Source: an uncultured Eggerthellaceae bacterium
GTDB lineage: Bacteria; Actinomycetota; Coriobacteriia; Coriobacteriales; Eggerthellaceae
Length of the DNA stretch: 37,893 bases
NCBI GenBank assembly: GCA_910585565.1
Contig: CAJUFC010000028.1
Location: 1-37,893, forward strand
Direction of reading: 5' to 3'
Part shown: piece by piece, positions 15,684-24,183 of the stretch
Position numbering within the stretch: position 1 is the first letter of the stretch
Layout of the letters: each line of letters begins with the position of its first letter
Position numbers and translations under genes: made by a program
The notes under the pieces: model-generated
What the model saw: only the letters and a program-made list of their open reading frames with translations
Database searches by the model: none
Told to the model about the DNA's origin: nothing

Positions 15684-18041
15684 TCATGCCAGCAGCGGCG
15701 TCAGCTTCCCGGGAGCAAGGATGGTGAGCTCGCGGGTCGCTCGCGAGATGGTGGTGTAGAGGCGGCGGCGCGCCAGGTCGTCGTCGGGAAAGACGCGCTC
15801 CGAAGCATCCGGAATGAGCACGGCGTCGAACTCAAGGCCCTTCGCCAGCTCCAGCGGCATGATCACTACTCCGGCGCCCGGCAAGGCAGCCGCCTTGTCC
15901 GCGACCACCGTCCAGGAACATGCGCCCATCGCGCCACCGGACAGCTGCTCTTTCAGCCACGCGTCCAGCTTCTTGGCGTCGCTTCTCCACGGCACGATGA
16001 TCGCCGCCGTGCCCTCAGCCTCCAGCAGGCCGCTGACGGCATCGACAAGCGCCTGCTGGTAGGCATCCGCATCGGAGAGCTGCAGCACCACCGGGTCCGC
16101 CCCGTCGCGCTGCACGGACGAGATTTGCATCTGGTCGCCCGCAGGCACCAACCTGGCAAACAGCTCGGTAATCTGCGGCGTGCACCGATAGCTCGTCGGC
16201 AGCAGGCATTCGGCGACAGGCGCATCGGCGTCACCCGTGTCGGCGTCCGCACCCGCACCACCCATGCCCCCGCCTGCGTCACCCGCGCCACCCACCATGC
16301 CCGCTGCATGTGCACCGAATATGGCTCGGATCTCGTCAAACGTCGCCGCGCCCTCCATGATGGCCTGGTTCGGGTCGCCCAGCAGCAGAAAACGGGCGTT
16401 GCGGAAGTACCGCTCGAGCACCCGCACCTGTGCCGCAGTGCAGTCCTGCACCTCATCGAGCATCACGTACTTGGTGTCTCGGTCGCACATCCCGGTGACG
16501 CCCATCTTGAGGTAGAGCCATTCCAGAGACGTCAGCCCATTGCGGTGCAGCAGCCGCGCGCCGACATGGTTGATGTTGATCCATTCGTCGCGCTCCACCA
16601 TCGCGAAGACCTGCGCATAGCGCTTGCGAACGAACGAGCGCGCTGACGACGTTGCCTCCGCCTCGGACTGTGCCGCCAACGGGGCGCCGAAGAGAGCGGT
16701 CTGCTCGTCGAGCGTCATTCGCTCAAGCTCATCGCGCAGCTCTTCGGTCGCCGCGATTGCCGCCAAGCGAGCCTCCACGCGCTTCAGCACCTCTTCGCGC
16801 ATGAGCGTCACCCGACGAGAACCCGCCGGAATCGAGCCGTACTTCGCCGACAACCGGCTCAGCTGCCCCACCGACACGAAGCGCTCCCCCGCGCACGTCA
16901 CGGCCTCAAAGTCGGAAGATGCGAACTCGAATGTCGCAAGCACCTCATCGATCGCGACAAGCCGCGCCTCGGGAACCTGTGCGGCACCCACACCGCGACC
17001 CTCCGGCAGCAGGCGCGCAAACAGCTCGTCACGCGTGCATATCCGCGGATTCTCCTCCCCCATGTCCGGCAGCACGTGGGCGATATAGCTCTGAAACACC
17101 GGGTTGGGCGTGACGAGCGCGACCTCGCTTGCGCGCAAGGTGTTGCGATTGCGATAGAACAGATAGGCGATGCGCTGCATCATGACCGATGTCTTCCCGC
17201 TGCCGGCCGCGCCGATGACCAGAAGCGCCGGCACGTCGTCATGGCGTATCACAGCGTTTTGCTCCTGCTGGATCGTCGCCGTGATGGCGCTCATGGCAGC
17301 CGAGTGGTTTTTGGACAGCGACGCCAGCAGCAGGGGGTCCTGTATGGCGACCGTCGTGTCGAAATAGGCGAGGAGGCGATCCTGGTCGATGTCGAACTGG
17401 CGCCGCAGCAGCAAGTCGGCCTCGATGATGCGACCGTTCGCCTCGTACGACGTGAGCCCGGTACCCTGGTTGTAATACACCTCGGCGACGGGGCTGCGCC
17501 AATCCACGACGAGCTTTTTGCAGCTGTCGTCGGAAATGCCGGCCGCGCCGATGTAGATCTCGCGCGGCTCGGCCAATGATGCGCCGGCTGCGCGAGTGCC
17601 TGCGCCCGCGCCCGTGCTCGCGCTCGCACCGTTCATCACGCGCAGCGTCACCTTCGCGAAATAGGGCTGCCGCAGCAGCAAAGCGACCGTCTCCACCTTC
17701 TCGGCGTCGCTGGCCTGCGATACGTTGTAGGCATCCACGATGCGGTTCATTGCCTCGAAGTCGGCATAAGTTTCCATCGCGTCTGCATAGGTGGCAAGGT
17801 TGACGGACAGCTCCTCGGCCATCGCCTGCTTGTCGGCCTCAGCCTGGCGAGTCGTGTTCTCCATGCGCTGCACCGCCTCGCGCCCGATACGCTGCAGCGT
17901 GCGGTAGACGCCAGCAAGATGCTCCTGCTCCTCGCAAAAGACAGGGTCTGTCGTCGCGCTGGCGGCATCAGTCGAGTTGGGCTGGGTAATCGAGCTCGCC
18001 GGATTGGTCGAATCGGTCGGCTGAGAAGTCTTTGCCTGCAT
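15684..18041 (-). CDS. helD: HelD-type superfamily 1 helicase (RNA polymerase recycling factor)
   Basis: 785 aa. The N-terminal 150 residues are a helical, probably coiled-coil arm (EEQEHLAGVYRTLQRIGREA) that in HelD proteins enters RNA polymerase. Walker A GAAGSGKTSVMMQRIAYLFY is near residue 280. Walker B is MLDEVQDCTAAQV, followed by the GDPNQAI motif. The C-terminus has GLEFDAV and TTISRATREL motifs V/VI. HelD releases stalled RNA polymerase from DNA. The start at 18041 has GGAGG directly ahead; a longer frame to 18104 lacks this. A Gly/Ala/Asp-rich insert (about residues 590-625) is unusual and probably a flexible loop. Confidence 0.9.
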   Translation of the reverse strand: MQAKTSQPTDSTNPASSITQPNSTDAASATTDPVFCEEQEHLAGVYRTLQRIGREAVQRMENTTRQAEADKQAMAEELSVNLATYADAMETYADFEAMNRIVDAYNVSQASDAEKVETVALLLRQPYFAKVTLRVMNGASASTGAGAGTRAAGASLAEPREIYIGAAGISDDSCKKLVVDWRSPVAEVYYNQGTGLTSYEANGRIIEADLLLRRQFDIDQDRLLAYFDTTVAIQDPLLLASLSKNHSAAMSAITATIQQEQNAVIRHDDVPALLVIGAAGSGKTSVMMQRIAYLFYRNRNTLRASEVALVTPNPVFQSYIAHVLPDMGEENPRICTRDELFARLLPEGRGVGAAQVPEARLVAIDEVLATFEFASSDFEAVTCAGERFVSVGQLSRLSAKYGSIPAGSRRVTLMREEVLKRVEARLAAIAATEELRDELERMTLDEQTALFGAPLAAQSEAEATSSARSFVRKRYAQVFAMVERDEWININHVGARLLHRNGLTSLEWLYLKMGVTGMCDRDTKYVMLDEVQDCTAAQVRVLERYFRNARFLLLGDPNQAIMEGAATFDEIRAIFGAHAAGMVGGAGDAGGGMGGAGADADTGDADAPVAECLLPTSYRCTPQITELFARLVPAGDQMQISSVQRDGADPVVLQLSDADAYQQALVDAVSGLLEAEGTAAIIVPWRSDAKKLDAWLKEQLSGGAMGACSWTVVADKAAALPGAGVVIMPLELAKGLEFDAVLIPDASERVFPDDDLARRRLYTTISRATRELTILAPGKLTPLLA

Positions 18042-18170
18042 GAAACCTCCGCATCCAGCGCCTGGCCAAACGGGCCGCGCCACTATCAACGAACAGAAGC
18101 GCACGCGAACGCAGCAGCGTCCTCACATGCGTTCATGCAGTCTACCGGGCAAACCCGCCATATCCAAGTC

Positions 18171-18199
18171 TTGTTTCGCATCTATGCCTTCCGTACAAT
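18171..18199 (+). promoter_or_regulatory. Sigma-70-like promoter for the PAP2 gene
   Basis: TTGTTT (18171-18176), 17 nt, TACAAT (18194-18199), about 70 nt before the chosen start. Spacing is ideal and the segment is AT-rich against its surroundings. Confidence 0.6.
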
Positions 18200-18270
18200 A
18201 TATATGGGATGATTCGCCACGGTCGAAGACGTCCGCCCCATCTGCTATGACCCTTCGACAAAGGCTCGCC

Positions 18271-19008
18271 ATGACACACCATCGCGCCACCAACCAGTCG
18301 CCCCGCCACGCACGACACGCGGACGCGCCGCCTCAGCCACCTGCCCCGAGCGCCGGTCGCTGGCGCCTCATCGTAGGCGGCGTGGGCATCGCGGCCTTCA
18401 TCGCTTTGGCAGCCGCCGTGATGATAGGCGCGCCTGCGGTGGACGCCTGTGACGCGTGGATCCAGTCGGTCGTGTTCCCGTTGCGCGCCGACGGCATAAC
18501 CACGGTGCTGGCCGTCGCGACCGACCTCTCCGACACGCTCGTCTCGGTCGTCGTGGCCGCGGCGTTCGTGGGATACCTCGCGCTGCGCATCAGCAAGCGC
18601 TCGGCATTCGTCTATGCCTCGTGCGTCATCGCCGGCGAAGCGTCCGTCGCGCTCGCCAAGCTCGTCGTCAGCCGGACGCGGCCCATCGGCATGAACCTCA
18701 TCGAATTCCCCTCGGACGCGTCGTTTCCCTCCGGGCACACCTTCGCGGCCATCGCCATCGTCAGCTTCGCGCTGTTCGTGCTCATGCGCACCCATCCGAA
18801 GATGCCCGCTGCCGGCAAGGTGCTGCTCGGTGCCATTGCGGTCGCCTGGCCCGTCTTCATCGCCTTCACGCGCATATATCTCGCCGCGCACTGGCCCACC
18901 GACATCATTGGCAGCTTCCTCATAGGAGGCCTCGCCTACTTCCCGCTCGCCACCTACGCATGGACGCGCCTTGCTGAAGATGCCCCACGCGAGCATGAGG
19001 GGGCATGA
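18271..19008 (+). CDS. PAP2-family phosphatase, membrane
   Basis: 245 aa integral membrane lipid-phosphate phosphatase. The three catalytic motifs are complete: KLVVSRTRP (130-138), FPSGHTF with PSGH at 153-156, and TRIYLAAHWPTD with R201, H207 and D211. Six hydrophobic helices are visible, starting at residue 31 after a polar, Pro/His-rich N-terminus. Likely substrates are undecaprenyl pyrophosphate or phosphatidylglycerol phosphate. The ATG at 18271 follows AAAGG; another in-frame ATG at 18247 lacks a binding site. It is divergent from helD. Confidence 0.9.
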   Translation: MTHHRATNQSPRHARHADAPPQPPAPSAGRWRLIVGGVGIAAFIALAAAVMIGAPAVDACDAWIQSVVFPLRADGITTVLAVATDLSDTLVSVVVAAAFVGYLALRISKRSAFVYASCVIAGEASVALAKLVVSRTRPIGMNLIEFPSDASFPSGHTFAAIAIVSFALFVLMRTHPKMPAAGKVLLGAIAVAWPVFIAFTRIYLAAHWPTDIIGSFLIGGLAYFPLATYAWTRLAEDAPREHEGA

Positions 19009-19037
19009 GGGACAGCACGCCGGCAGCGACGACGTCA

Positions 19038-19057
19038 GCGAGGGCCGCTAGCCTCGC
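19038..19057 (+). terminator. Weak hairpin after the PAP2 gene
   Basis: GCGAGG (19038-19043) and CCTCGC (19052-19057) can pair 30 nt after the PAP2 stop. No T-run follows, so termination is uncertain. The rest of the 19009-19292 gap holds an AT-rich patch around 19150-19175 that may contain the promoter of the next gene, but no clear hexamer pair. Confidence 0.3.
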
Positions 19058-19292
19058 AGAATTCGCGACCGCGCCACGGCGGCTCCCTTTAGGCGCCCCT
19101 CCGCCCGCATCCGCGCCATCTGCCATTCGCCGTCTCCTATGCATCACGAATTATTATCGATACATAATGAACAATAAGGAACTGCGTAGCCCCTCGTCCG
19201 TCATAATCATGACTCATTGATTCGGAGGCCTCGTCCCGCCGGCCCAACAGCAGCGGGAATGCGAGCGCCCAGGATACATCGAGAGGTGGCGC

Positions 19293-20291
19293 ATGCAAGA
19301 GATCATGGAGACGATACGGAAGGTGCCCATCCCCGCTGCCGGCGTGGCCCTCGGCCTTGCCGCCTTGGGCAATCTCCTGCAGCCGATCTCGGACGGCGTG
19401 CGCCTGGCGTGTGGCGTCCTCGCTCTGTTCATGGTGCTGCTCGTGCTGGCCAAGGCCATCCTGTTCCCCCGCATGATCAAAGACGATTTCCGCAACCCCA
19501 TCCTCGCAAGCGTGTCGGCCACGCTGTTCATGGCGCTCATGCAGCTTTCGGGCTATCTGGCGCCTTACGCGTTTGCCCCCGCGCTGGCCATCTGGGCCAG
19601 CGCCGTATGCGCCCACCTCAGCCTCATGGGCTGGTTCACGTGGCGCTTCCTGCGCAACTTCAAGCTCGACCAGGTGTTCCCGACGTACTTCATCTGCTAC
19701 GTGGGCATCATCGTGGCGTCGGTCACCTCCCCCCTCTTCGGCCTCGAGGCGCTGGGCAACGTGCTGTTCTGGCTGGGCTTCGCCTGCTATCCGGTGATGC
19801 TCGTCATCGTCACCTGGCGCTACCTCACGCATCCGGTGCCTGTCGCGGCACGTCCCCTTTTCTGCATCTACTCGGCTCCGGCAAGCCTCTCCATCGCGGG
19901 ATACCTCGCCGTGACCCCCGAGCCCAACGTCGCGTTCGTGTCCGCGCTCCTCATCGTCGCCCAGGCGTTCTTCCTGGTGGTGGCGCTCTGCCTGCCGAAG
20001 CTCGTGAGCAGCGAGTTCTTCCCCAGCTTCGCGGCCATGACCTTCCCGTTCGTCATCACCGCCACCGCTCTTGTCTCGTCGCTCGAGTTTTTTGCCAGCG
20101 CCGGCGTGGCGCTGCCCGCCTTCACGTCGTGGGTGGCAGCCGCCGAGATTCTCTTCGCCGCCGTCATGGTCGGCTTCGTCTTCGCTCGCTACCTGGCGTT
20201 CCTCTTCAAGCCGGCCGCAGCCGCGAAGCAGGAAACCGCTCGTGCCGTCCAGCAGGAAACGGTCCTTTCGGAGGAGTCACAGGCCGCCTAA
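19293..20291 (+). CDS. TDT-family (SLAC1/TehA-like) membrane transporter
   Basis: 332 aa with ten hydrophobic segments in five hairpin-like pairs, the layout of the tellurite-resistance/dicarboxylate transporter family. Recognisable pieces are the N-terminal VPIPAAGVALGLAALGNLL, MIKDDFRNPILASVSATLFM, GWFTWRFLRNFKLDQVFPTYF and the YSAPASLSIAGYL loop. The probable function is passive transport of small anions or C4-dicarboxylates. The ATG at 19293 follows GAGGTGG; a second ATG lies at 19305. A polar Ala/Glu-rich tail follows the last helix. It precedes guaA, which has its own TATAAT at 20315-20320. Confidence 0.85.
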   Translation: MQEIMETIRKVPIPAAGVALGLAALGNLLQPISDGVRLACGVLALFMVLLVLAKAILFPRMIKDDFRNPILASVSATLFMALMQLSGYLAPYAFAPALAIWASAVCAHLSLMGWFTWRFLRNFKLDQVFPTYFICYVGIIVASVTSPLFGLEALGNVLFWLGFACYPVMLVIVTWRYLTHPVPVAARPLFCIYSAPASLSIAGYLAVTPEPNVAFVSALLIVAQAFFLVVALCLPKLVSSEFFPSFAAMTFPFVITATALVSSLEFFASAGVALPAFTSWVAAAEILFAAVMVGFVFARYLAFLFKPAAAAKQETARAVQQETVLSEESQAA

Positions 20292-20390
20292 CGCCTCCGG
20301 CGCGTCAAGGGCGCTATAATCTCTCCAACAGCGCGAACCTCCTGACTCATGCGAGGCTCGCCACCGCCCTGTGACCCCAAGGAGGCCTTG

Positions 20391-21374
20391 ATGGATCCCA
20401 ACGTTCGCCCTGACTCTATGGAGCGCATCAACACCCCTGAGCTCGCTCAGGCATTCATCGACGAGCAGGTTGGCGCCATACGCGAGCAAGTGGGCGACGG
20501 CAAGGTGCTTTTGGCTCTGTCAGGCGGGGTCGACAGCTCGGTCGTAGCAGCGCTCATCGATCGCGCCATCGGGGAAAACCTCATCTGCGTGCACGTGAAC
20601 CACGGCCTCATGCGCAAAGGCGAAAGCGAGCAGGTCATCGCCATGTTCCAAAACCAGATGGACGCCAATCTGGTGTATGTGGACGCCACCGACCGCTTCC
20701 TCAACCTGCTGGACGGCGTGGACGAGCCCGAGAAGAAGCGCAAGATCATCGGCGCTGAGTTCATCCGCGTGTTCGAAGAAGAGGCTCGCAAGGTGGGCGA
20801 TGAGGTGGACTTCCTCGCGCAGGGGACCATCTACCCCGACATCGTCGAGTCTGACGGCGTGAAGGCGCATCACAACGTAGGTGGCCTGCCGGACGATCTG
20901 CAGTTCGACCTGGTCGAGCCCGTGAAGCTGCTCTACAAAGACGAGGTGCGCGAGGTTGGGCGCGCGCTGGGACTGCCCGAGGGCATGGTGGAGCGCCAGC
21001 CATTCCCGGGCCCTGGCCTGGGCGTGCGCTGCCTGGGCGCCATCACGCGCGACCGCCTGGAGGCGCTGCGCGAGGCTGACGCCATCCTGCGCGAGGAGTT
21101 CGCTGAGGCGGGGCTTGCGGGCAAGGTGTGGCAGTACTTCGTCGTCGTGCCCGACATGCGCGCTACCGGCGTGCGCGATGGCGTGCGCGCCTACGAGTGG
21201 CCCGCCATCATCCGTGCCGTCAACACCGTCGACGCCATGACCGCCGAAGTCCCCGAAATCGAGTGGCCCGTCCTCAAACGCATCACCGACCGCATCCTCG
21301 CCGAAGTCCCCGGCATCTGTCGCGTCACCTACGACCTCACCCCCAAACCCATCGGCACCATCGAGTGGGAATAA
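20391..21374 (+). CDS. guaA: GMP synthase, stand-alone ATP-pyrophosphatase subunit
   Basis: 327 aa. It activates XMP with ATP for amination to GMP. The PP-loop SGGVDSS is at residues 44-50, followed by LAQGTIYPDIVES, HHNVGGLP and FPGPGLGVRCLG, and the dimerisation domain ends in the typical TIEWE. Most bacterial GuaA proteins of about 520 aa carry an N-terminal glutamine amidotransferase domain; it is absent here and no amidotransferase gene is adjacent. The start at 20391 has AAGGAGG ahead. A TATAAT -10 lies at 20315-20320. The last 18 bp serve as the attachment site of the following island and remain intact. Confidence 0.92.
   Translation: MDPNVRPDSMERINTPELAQAFIDEQVGAIREQVGDGKVLLALSGGVDSSVVAALIDRAIGENLICVHVNHGLMRKGESEQVIAMFQNQMDANLVYVDATDRFLNLLDGVDEPEKKRKIIGAEFIRVFEEEARKVGDEVDFLAQGTIYPDIVESDGVKAHHNVGGLPDDLQFDLVEPVKLLYKDEVREVGRALGLPEGMVERQPFPGPGLGVRCLGAITRDRLEALREADAILREEFAEAGLAGKVWQYFVVVPDMRATGVRDGVRAYEWPAIIRAVNTVDAMTAEVPEIEWPVLKRITDRILAEVPGICRVTYDLTPKPIGTIEWE
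21357..21374 (+). repeat. attL, left attachment repeat
   Basis: 18 bp identical to 28655-28672. It covers the last codons and stop of guaA, so integration restores the gene's reading frame. Confidence 0.88.
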
Positions 21375-21379
21375 TCGCA

Positions 21380-21581
21380 CACATTATCGTGAGGTTTGGT
21401 TTGGGTGAGTTTCGGAGTGGTTTGATACGCTGAAGCGATTCGTAGCTGCCTCCAAGCCACTTGAACCATCGTTTCCAGAAATGCCCTTTCAGTTGTTGCT
21501 GAGAGGGCATTTCTTATGGTTAACCAGCTCGCTTCAAACTAGTGAAGTTGAAGCGCGAAACCAATACATCACGATAATGTG
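21380..21581. repeat. Long-range inverted repeat just inside attL
   Basis: CACATTATCGTGA (21380-21392) is exactly inverted as TCACGATAATGTG (21569-21581), and the match continues imperfectly toward TGGTTT. CGCTTCAA and TTGAAGCG form another inverted pair at about 21531-21555. Such sites inside an attachment end may be arm-type sites for the integrase or excisionase. No gene lies in 21375-21691. Confidence 0.5.
21479..21512 (+). terminator. Rho-independent terminator after guaA
   Basis: AAATGCCCTTTCAG (21479-21492) pairs with CTGAGAGGGCATTT (21499-21512) over 14 positions with one G-U pair and a 6-nt loop. T-rich sequence TTTCTTATGG overlaps the end. It lies 105 nt beyond the guaA stop, inside the island. 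Confidence 0.75.
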
Positions 21582-21582
21582 A

Positions 21583-21611
21583 GATTAAGCTTGCAAAACG
21601 CAAGCTTAATC
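21583..21611 (-). terminator. 12-bp hairpin downstream of the restriction gene
   Basis: GATTAAGCTTGC (21583-21594) and GCAAGCTTAATC (21600-21611) pair perfectly around a 5-nt loop. It is 80 nt past the restriction gene stop on the minus strand. There is no U-run. Confidence 0.5.
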
Positions 21612-21691
21612 AACTCTGTACTCACGCACCTCTCGGCAGTACGATCGATTCGCCGGATTAGCACTCATCTTGTACTCATGGCTGACGAAGC

Positions 21692-22516
21692 CTACTCGGT
21701 TAAATCGGTTTCCTCATAGTGTATATCCCCAAATCCTAGATACGAGGAAAAACCAAGAAGATAAAGCGCGTCGACAAAGCCACGACCACCATCGTTTCCT
21801 ATGTCAACAAGCTCATCATAAACGGTGTCATAAGGGATAGGTGCTGCATCCAAATCAGCTATCACTTTATCGATCGTTGCGGGCAAAGCATGACACACTT
21901 TCCAAAAAGCAAGTTCATCCCCTGTTACTATTTTGAAGAATTGATCCATGCTTACTCGACGGATAAGCTTATGCGATTTATGTTGTCCGTCAACGCTGAC
22001 TCCCCAAGGAATGTTTTGCGACTTTTTGGCTATAGCCTCGACTAGGAAACATACGCTGTCATCATCTTCAAGCAATTGCTGTTGAGCTTTAGAGTAAGTT
22101 CTTGCAGCCGATGCCGAGTTCATCGTATTGTGCTTGTTTTTCATCTCAACATATATCGTTGAAACCCTAGTCCCATCTCCTATGTCTACTCCGTCAGGGT
22201 TTGTATAAATTACGTCCCAGCCTGTCTGAGGCACTTCACAATTGTCTATATAGCGAAAGACATTCTGATGAAAGTAGCCAATACTATTGTTGTTTCCCTT
22301 GTCTCGTTGCCTAAGCGCCTCGTCGGAAACAATAGTCTTCCAATCCTTTTGATAGATTGATTTATCAAGAATTAGTTTTATTGGATCAACAGTATTACTA
22401 TTGAAAAGCTCAATATCAAAAGATTTCATGCCCGATCGATAAGATTCCACAGTGTTCTTTACATGGGTGTAAAAATCATCTTGTGATATAAAATCCATGT
22501 TCCAAGTACCAATCAC
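21692..22516 (-). CDS. Type II restriction endonuclease, Eco47II/Sau96I-like
   Basis: 274 aa. A PD-(D/E)XK centre is visible: GWDVIYTNPDGVDIGDG followed by STIYVEMKNKHNTMNSAS, where the second acidic residue and Lys are in E-M-K. KNKHNTMN and the later SVCFLVEAIAKKSQNIPWGV match the Eco47II family, whose members cut GGNCC or GGWCC. The start is GTG at 22516 with AGGGGGA ahead; a downstream ATG is possible. A minus-strand TATAAT lies at about 22547-22552. It is divergent from its methyltransferase across a 30-bp palindrome. The exact target is inferred. Confidence 0.82.
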   Translation of the reverse strand: MIGTWNMDFISQDDFYTHVKNTVESYRSGMKSFDIELFNSNTVDPIKLILDKSIYQKDWKTIVSDEALRQRDKGNNNSIGYFHQNVFRYIDNCEVPQTGWDVIYTNPDGVDIGDGTRVSTIYVEMKNKHNTMNSASAARTYSKAQQQLLEDDDSVCFLVEAIAKKSQNIPWGVSVDGQHKSHKLIRRVSMDQFFKIVTGDELAFWKVCHALPATIDKVIADLDAAPIPYDTVYDELVDIGNDGGRGFVDALYLLGFSSYLGFGDIHYEETDLTE

Positions 22517-22606
22517 GGGATATCCCCCTAATTAAAGTTTGCAATAATTATAAGACGCTTCAACCAGTAAAGAAATTCTAGGGACAGAAATTCGCATTTT
22601 GGAGTA

Positions 22607-22636
22607 ATATAACCATTGCATATGCAATGGTTATAT
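22607..22636. promoter_or_regulatory. 30-bp perfect palindrome, R-M operator candidate
   Basis: ATATAACCATTGCAT (22607-22621) is exactly mirrored to 22636. The palindrome ends at the edge of the methyltransferase ribosome binding site (GGAGG at 22637-22641 region) and overlaps a TAATAT -10-like hexamer at 22605-22610. It is the natural target for the MerR-like HTH carried by the methyltransferase. Confidence 0.75.
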
Positions 22637-22647
22637 GGAGGTATATT

Positions 22648-23913
22648 GTGAGTGTTGCTACTTGTGAGCTATTAAGCGTAACTGGAGCTTCCAGAGCTCT
22701 GAATTGCTCTATCGATACAATCCGTAGATGGAATAAACTCGGCTTAATTAAGGCAACGCGAGACAAAAACAACAAACGGCTGTTTAATCCTGCAGAAATT
22801 CAAAGACTCCAGAAAAAGCTTGCCGGAGACGATAGTACGCAATACGATGTCTTATCCTCTTCAGAGCGCTTTTCCGAAGTATCCTGTATCGACCTATTTG
22901 CAGGGGCAGGAGGAACTGCTCTTGGATTTCATAATGCGGGTATATCGCATGTTATGCTAAATGAGCTGGATCATAGCGCGGCTGAAACCTTGCGTGAGAA
23001 CTCAGCCAATCACGACTTAAATTGGAATGTAGTTGAAGGCGATGTTAGCGGTATTGATTTTTCTCAGTACAATGCCGAAATTATTCAAGCTGGATTCCCA
23101 TGTCAAGCCTTTAGTTATGCCGGAAAGAGCAGAGGCTTTGAAGACACTCGTGGAACATTGTTTTTTGAATTTGCGAGAGCGATAAAATACATCAAACCGA
23201 AAATTGCAATTGGCGAAAACGTACGAGGTCTTGTTAAGCATGATGGCGGGCGTACACTTGAAACTATGCTCAAAACGCTCGATGAGCTTGGTTATAAAGT
23301 CAATTATCGCCTTCTGCGAGCACAATATCTTGATGTTCCCCAAAAAAGAGAGCGACTCATCATCTTTGCAGTTCGCAAAGATGTAGATGCTCCAATCCTG
23401 TTTCCTAAGGAAAGGGATTACTTCATTTCTATGCGACAAGCCTTAAAAGACTGCCCAAAATCAGAGGGGCAATCGTATCCTCAAAGAAAAAAAGAGATCA
23501 TGAGTCTTGTTCCAGAAGGTGGAAATTGGCGCGATTTAGATGAAGATGTCCAAAAAGAATATATGGGTGGAAGTTACTATTTATCTGGCGGCAGAACCGG
23601 TATGGCGAGAAGGATGTCTTGGGATCAGCCGTGTTTGACCTTGACGTGTGCCCCAGCCCAAAAACAGACCGAACGCTGTCATCCTGAAGAAACGAGACCC
23701 CTTACTGTAAGAGAGTATGCTCGCATCCAAACCTTCCCCGACAATTGGGAGTTCTCTGGAAACATGTCGAGCAAATATAAGCAAATTGGAAATGCTGTTC
23801 CAGTCAATCTCGGCTATCACATAGGACGGTGCGTCCTTGCATCTTTAGGCTATATAGGTATTGGGGAGGATATGATCGAAGTAGAGCCTTTGATCATTAA
23901 TGTAGAAAAGTAG
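22648..23913 (+). CDS. DNA cytosine-5 methyltransferase with N-terminal MerR-like HTH
   Basis: 421 aa. Residues about 8-60 are a MerR/excisionase-type winged HTH (GASRALNCSIDTIRRWNKLG, then NKRLFNPAEIQRLQ). The catalytic domain follows: motif I DLFAGAGGTALG, motif IV GFPCQAFSYAGKSRG with the PC nucleophile, motif VI GENVRGL, motif VIII QKRERLIIF, and motifs IX-X near the end (PLTVREYARIQTFPD, QIGNAVPV). Size and context fit M.Sau96I-type GGNCC enzymes. The start GTG at 22648 has GGAGG ahead; the upstream ATG lies in the operator. The HTH and palindrome suggest it represses its own and the nuclease's transcription. Confidence 0.9.
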   Translation: MSVATCELLSVTGASRALNCSIDTIRRWNKLGLIKATRDKNNKRLFNPAEIQRLQKKLAGDDSTQYDVLSSSERFSEVSCIDLFAGAGGTALGFHNAGISHVMLNELDHSAAETLRENSANHDLNWNVVEGDVSGIDFSQYNAEIIQAGFPCQAFSYAGKSRGFEDTRGTLFFEFARAIKYIKPKIAIGENVRGLVKHDGGRTLETMLKTLDELGYKVNYRLLRAQYLDVPQKRERLIIFAVRKDVDAPILFPKERDYFISMRQALKDCPKSEGQSYPQRKKEIMSLVPEGGNWRDLDEDVQKEYMGGSYYLSGGRTGMARRMSWDQPCLTLTCAPAQKQTERCHPEETRPLTVREYARIQTFPDNWEFSGNMSSKYKQIGNAVPVNLGYHIGRCVLASLGYIGIGEDMIEVEPLIINVEK

Positions 23914-23926
23914 TTTTTGAAGGGGT

Positions 23927-24102
23927 GCGGGGATCCCCGCAAGCTGGGAGGCGGATGGATGCCGCCGACGACCAGTTTCCCGAATTCGGCAAGTAGCCCA
24001 TGGCCCGTGAAAACGTAATACGCCATAGGCTACTTGCTAAACTTCGCTTCTAAGGCCTTATAACGGTTCTCGGCGATTCGTTTCGAATTGATGACAAACG
24101 AA
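23927..24102. other. oriT-like stem-loop cluster
   Basis: Three or more inverted repeats lie in a gene-free gap. First, a 14-bp palindrome GCGGGGATCCCCGC (23927-23940). Then GGCGG/GCCGCC nested in CTGG/CCAG (about 23944-23976). Then CAAGTAGCCCATGGC (23990-24004) against GCCATAGGCTACTTG (24022-24036), matching 14 of 15 positions. Last, TTCGTTT/AAACGAA (24077-24102). Dense staggered repeats of this type mark transfer origins of mobilizable elements. No relaxase is present. A short minus-strand frame ending in IAENRYKALEAKFSK overlaps this region and may be a gene relic. Confidence 0.4.
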
Positions 24103-24183
24103 GCCGTACATCGCTCCTGAGCACTTCTGGCGATGAAAGCTGGCCGCTATATCCGGACGCTGCCTTCGTCGCCTTCACTTCCT

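Noticed and set aside
20292..20390. A purine riboswitch before guaA
   Set aside because: The leader is under 75 nt from the TATAAT box and lacks the conserved purine-aptamer loop sequences.
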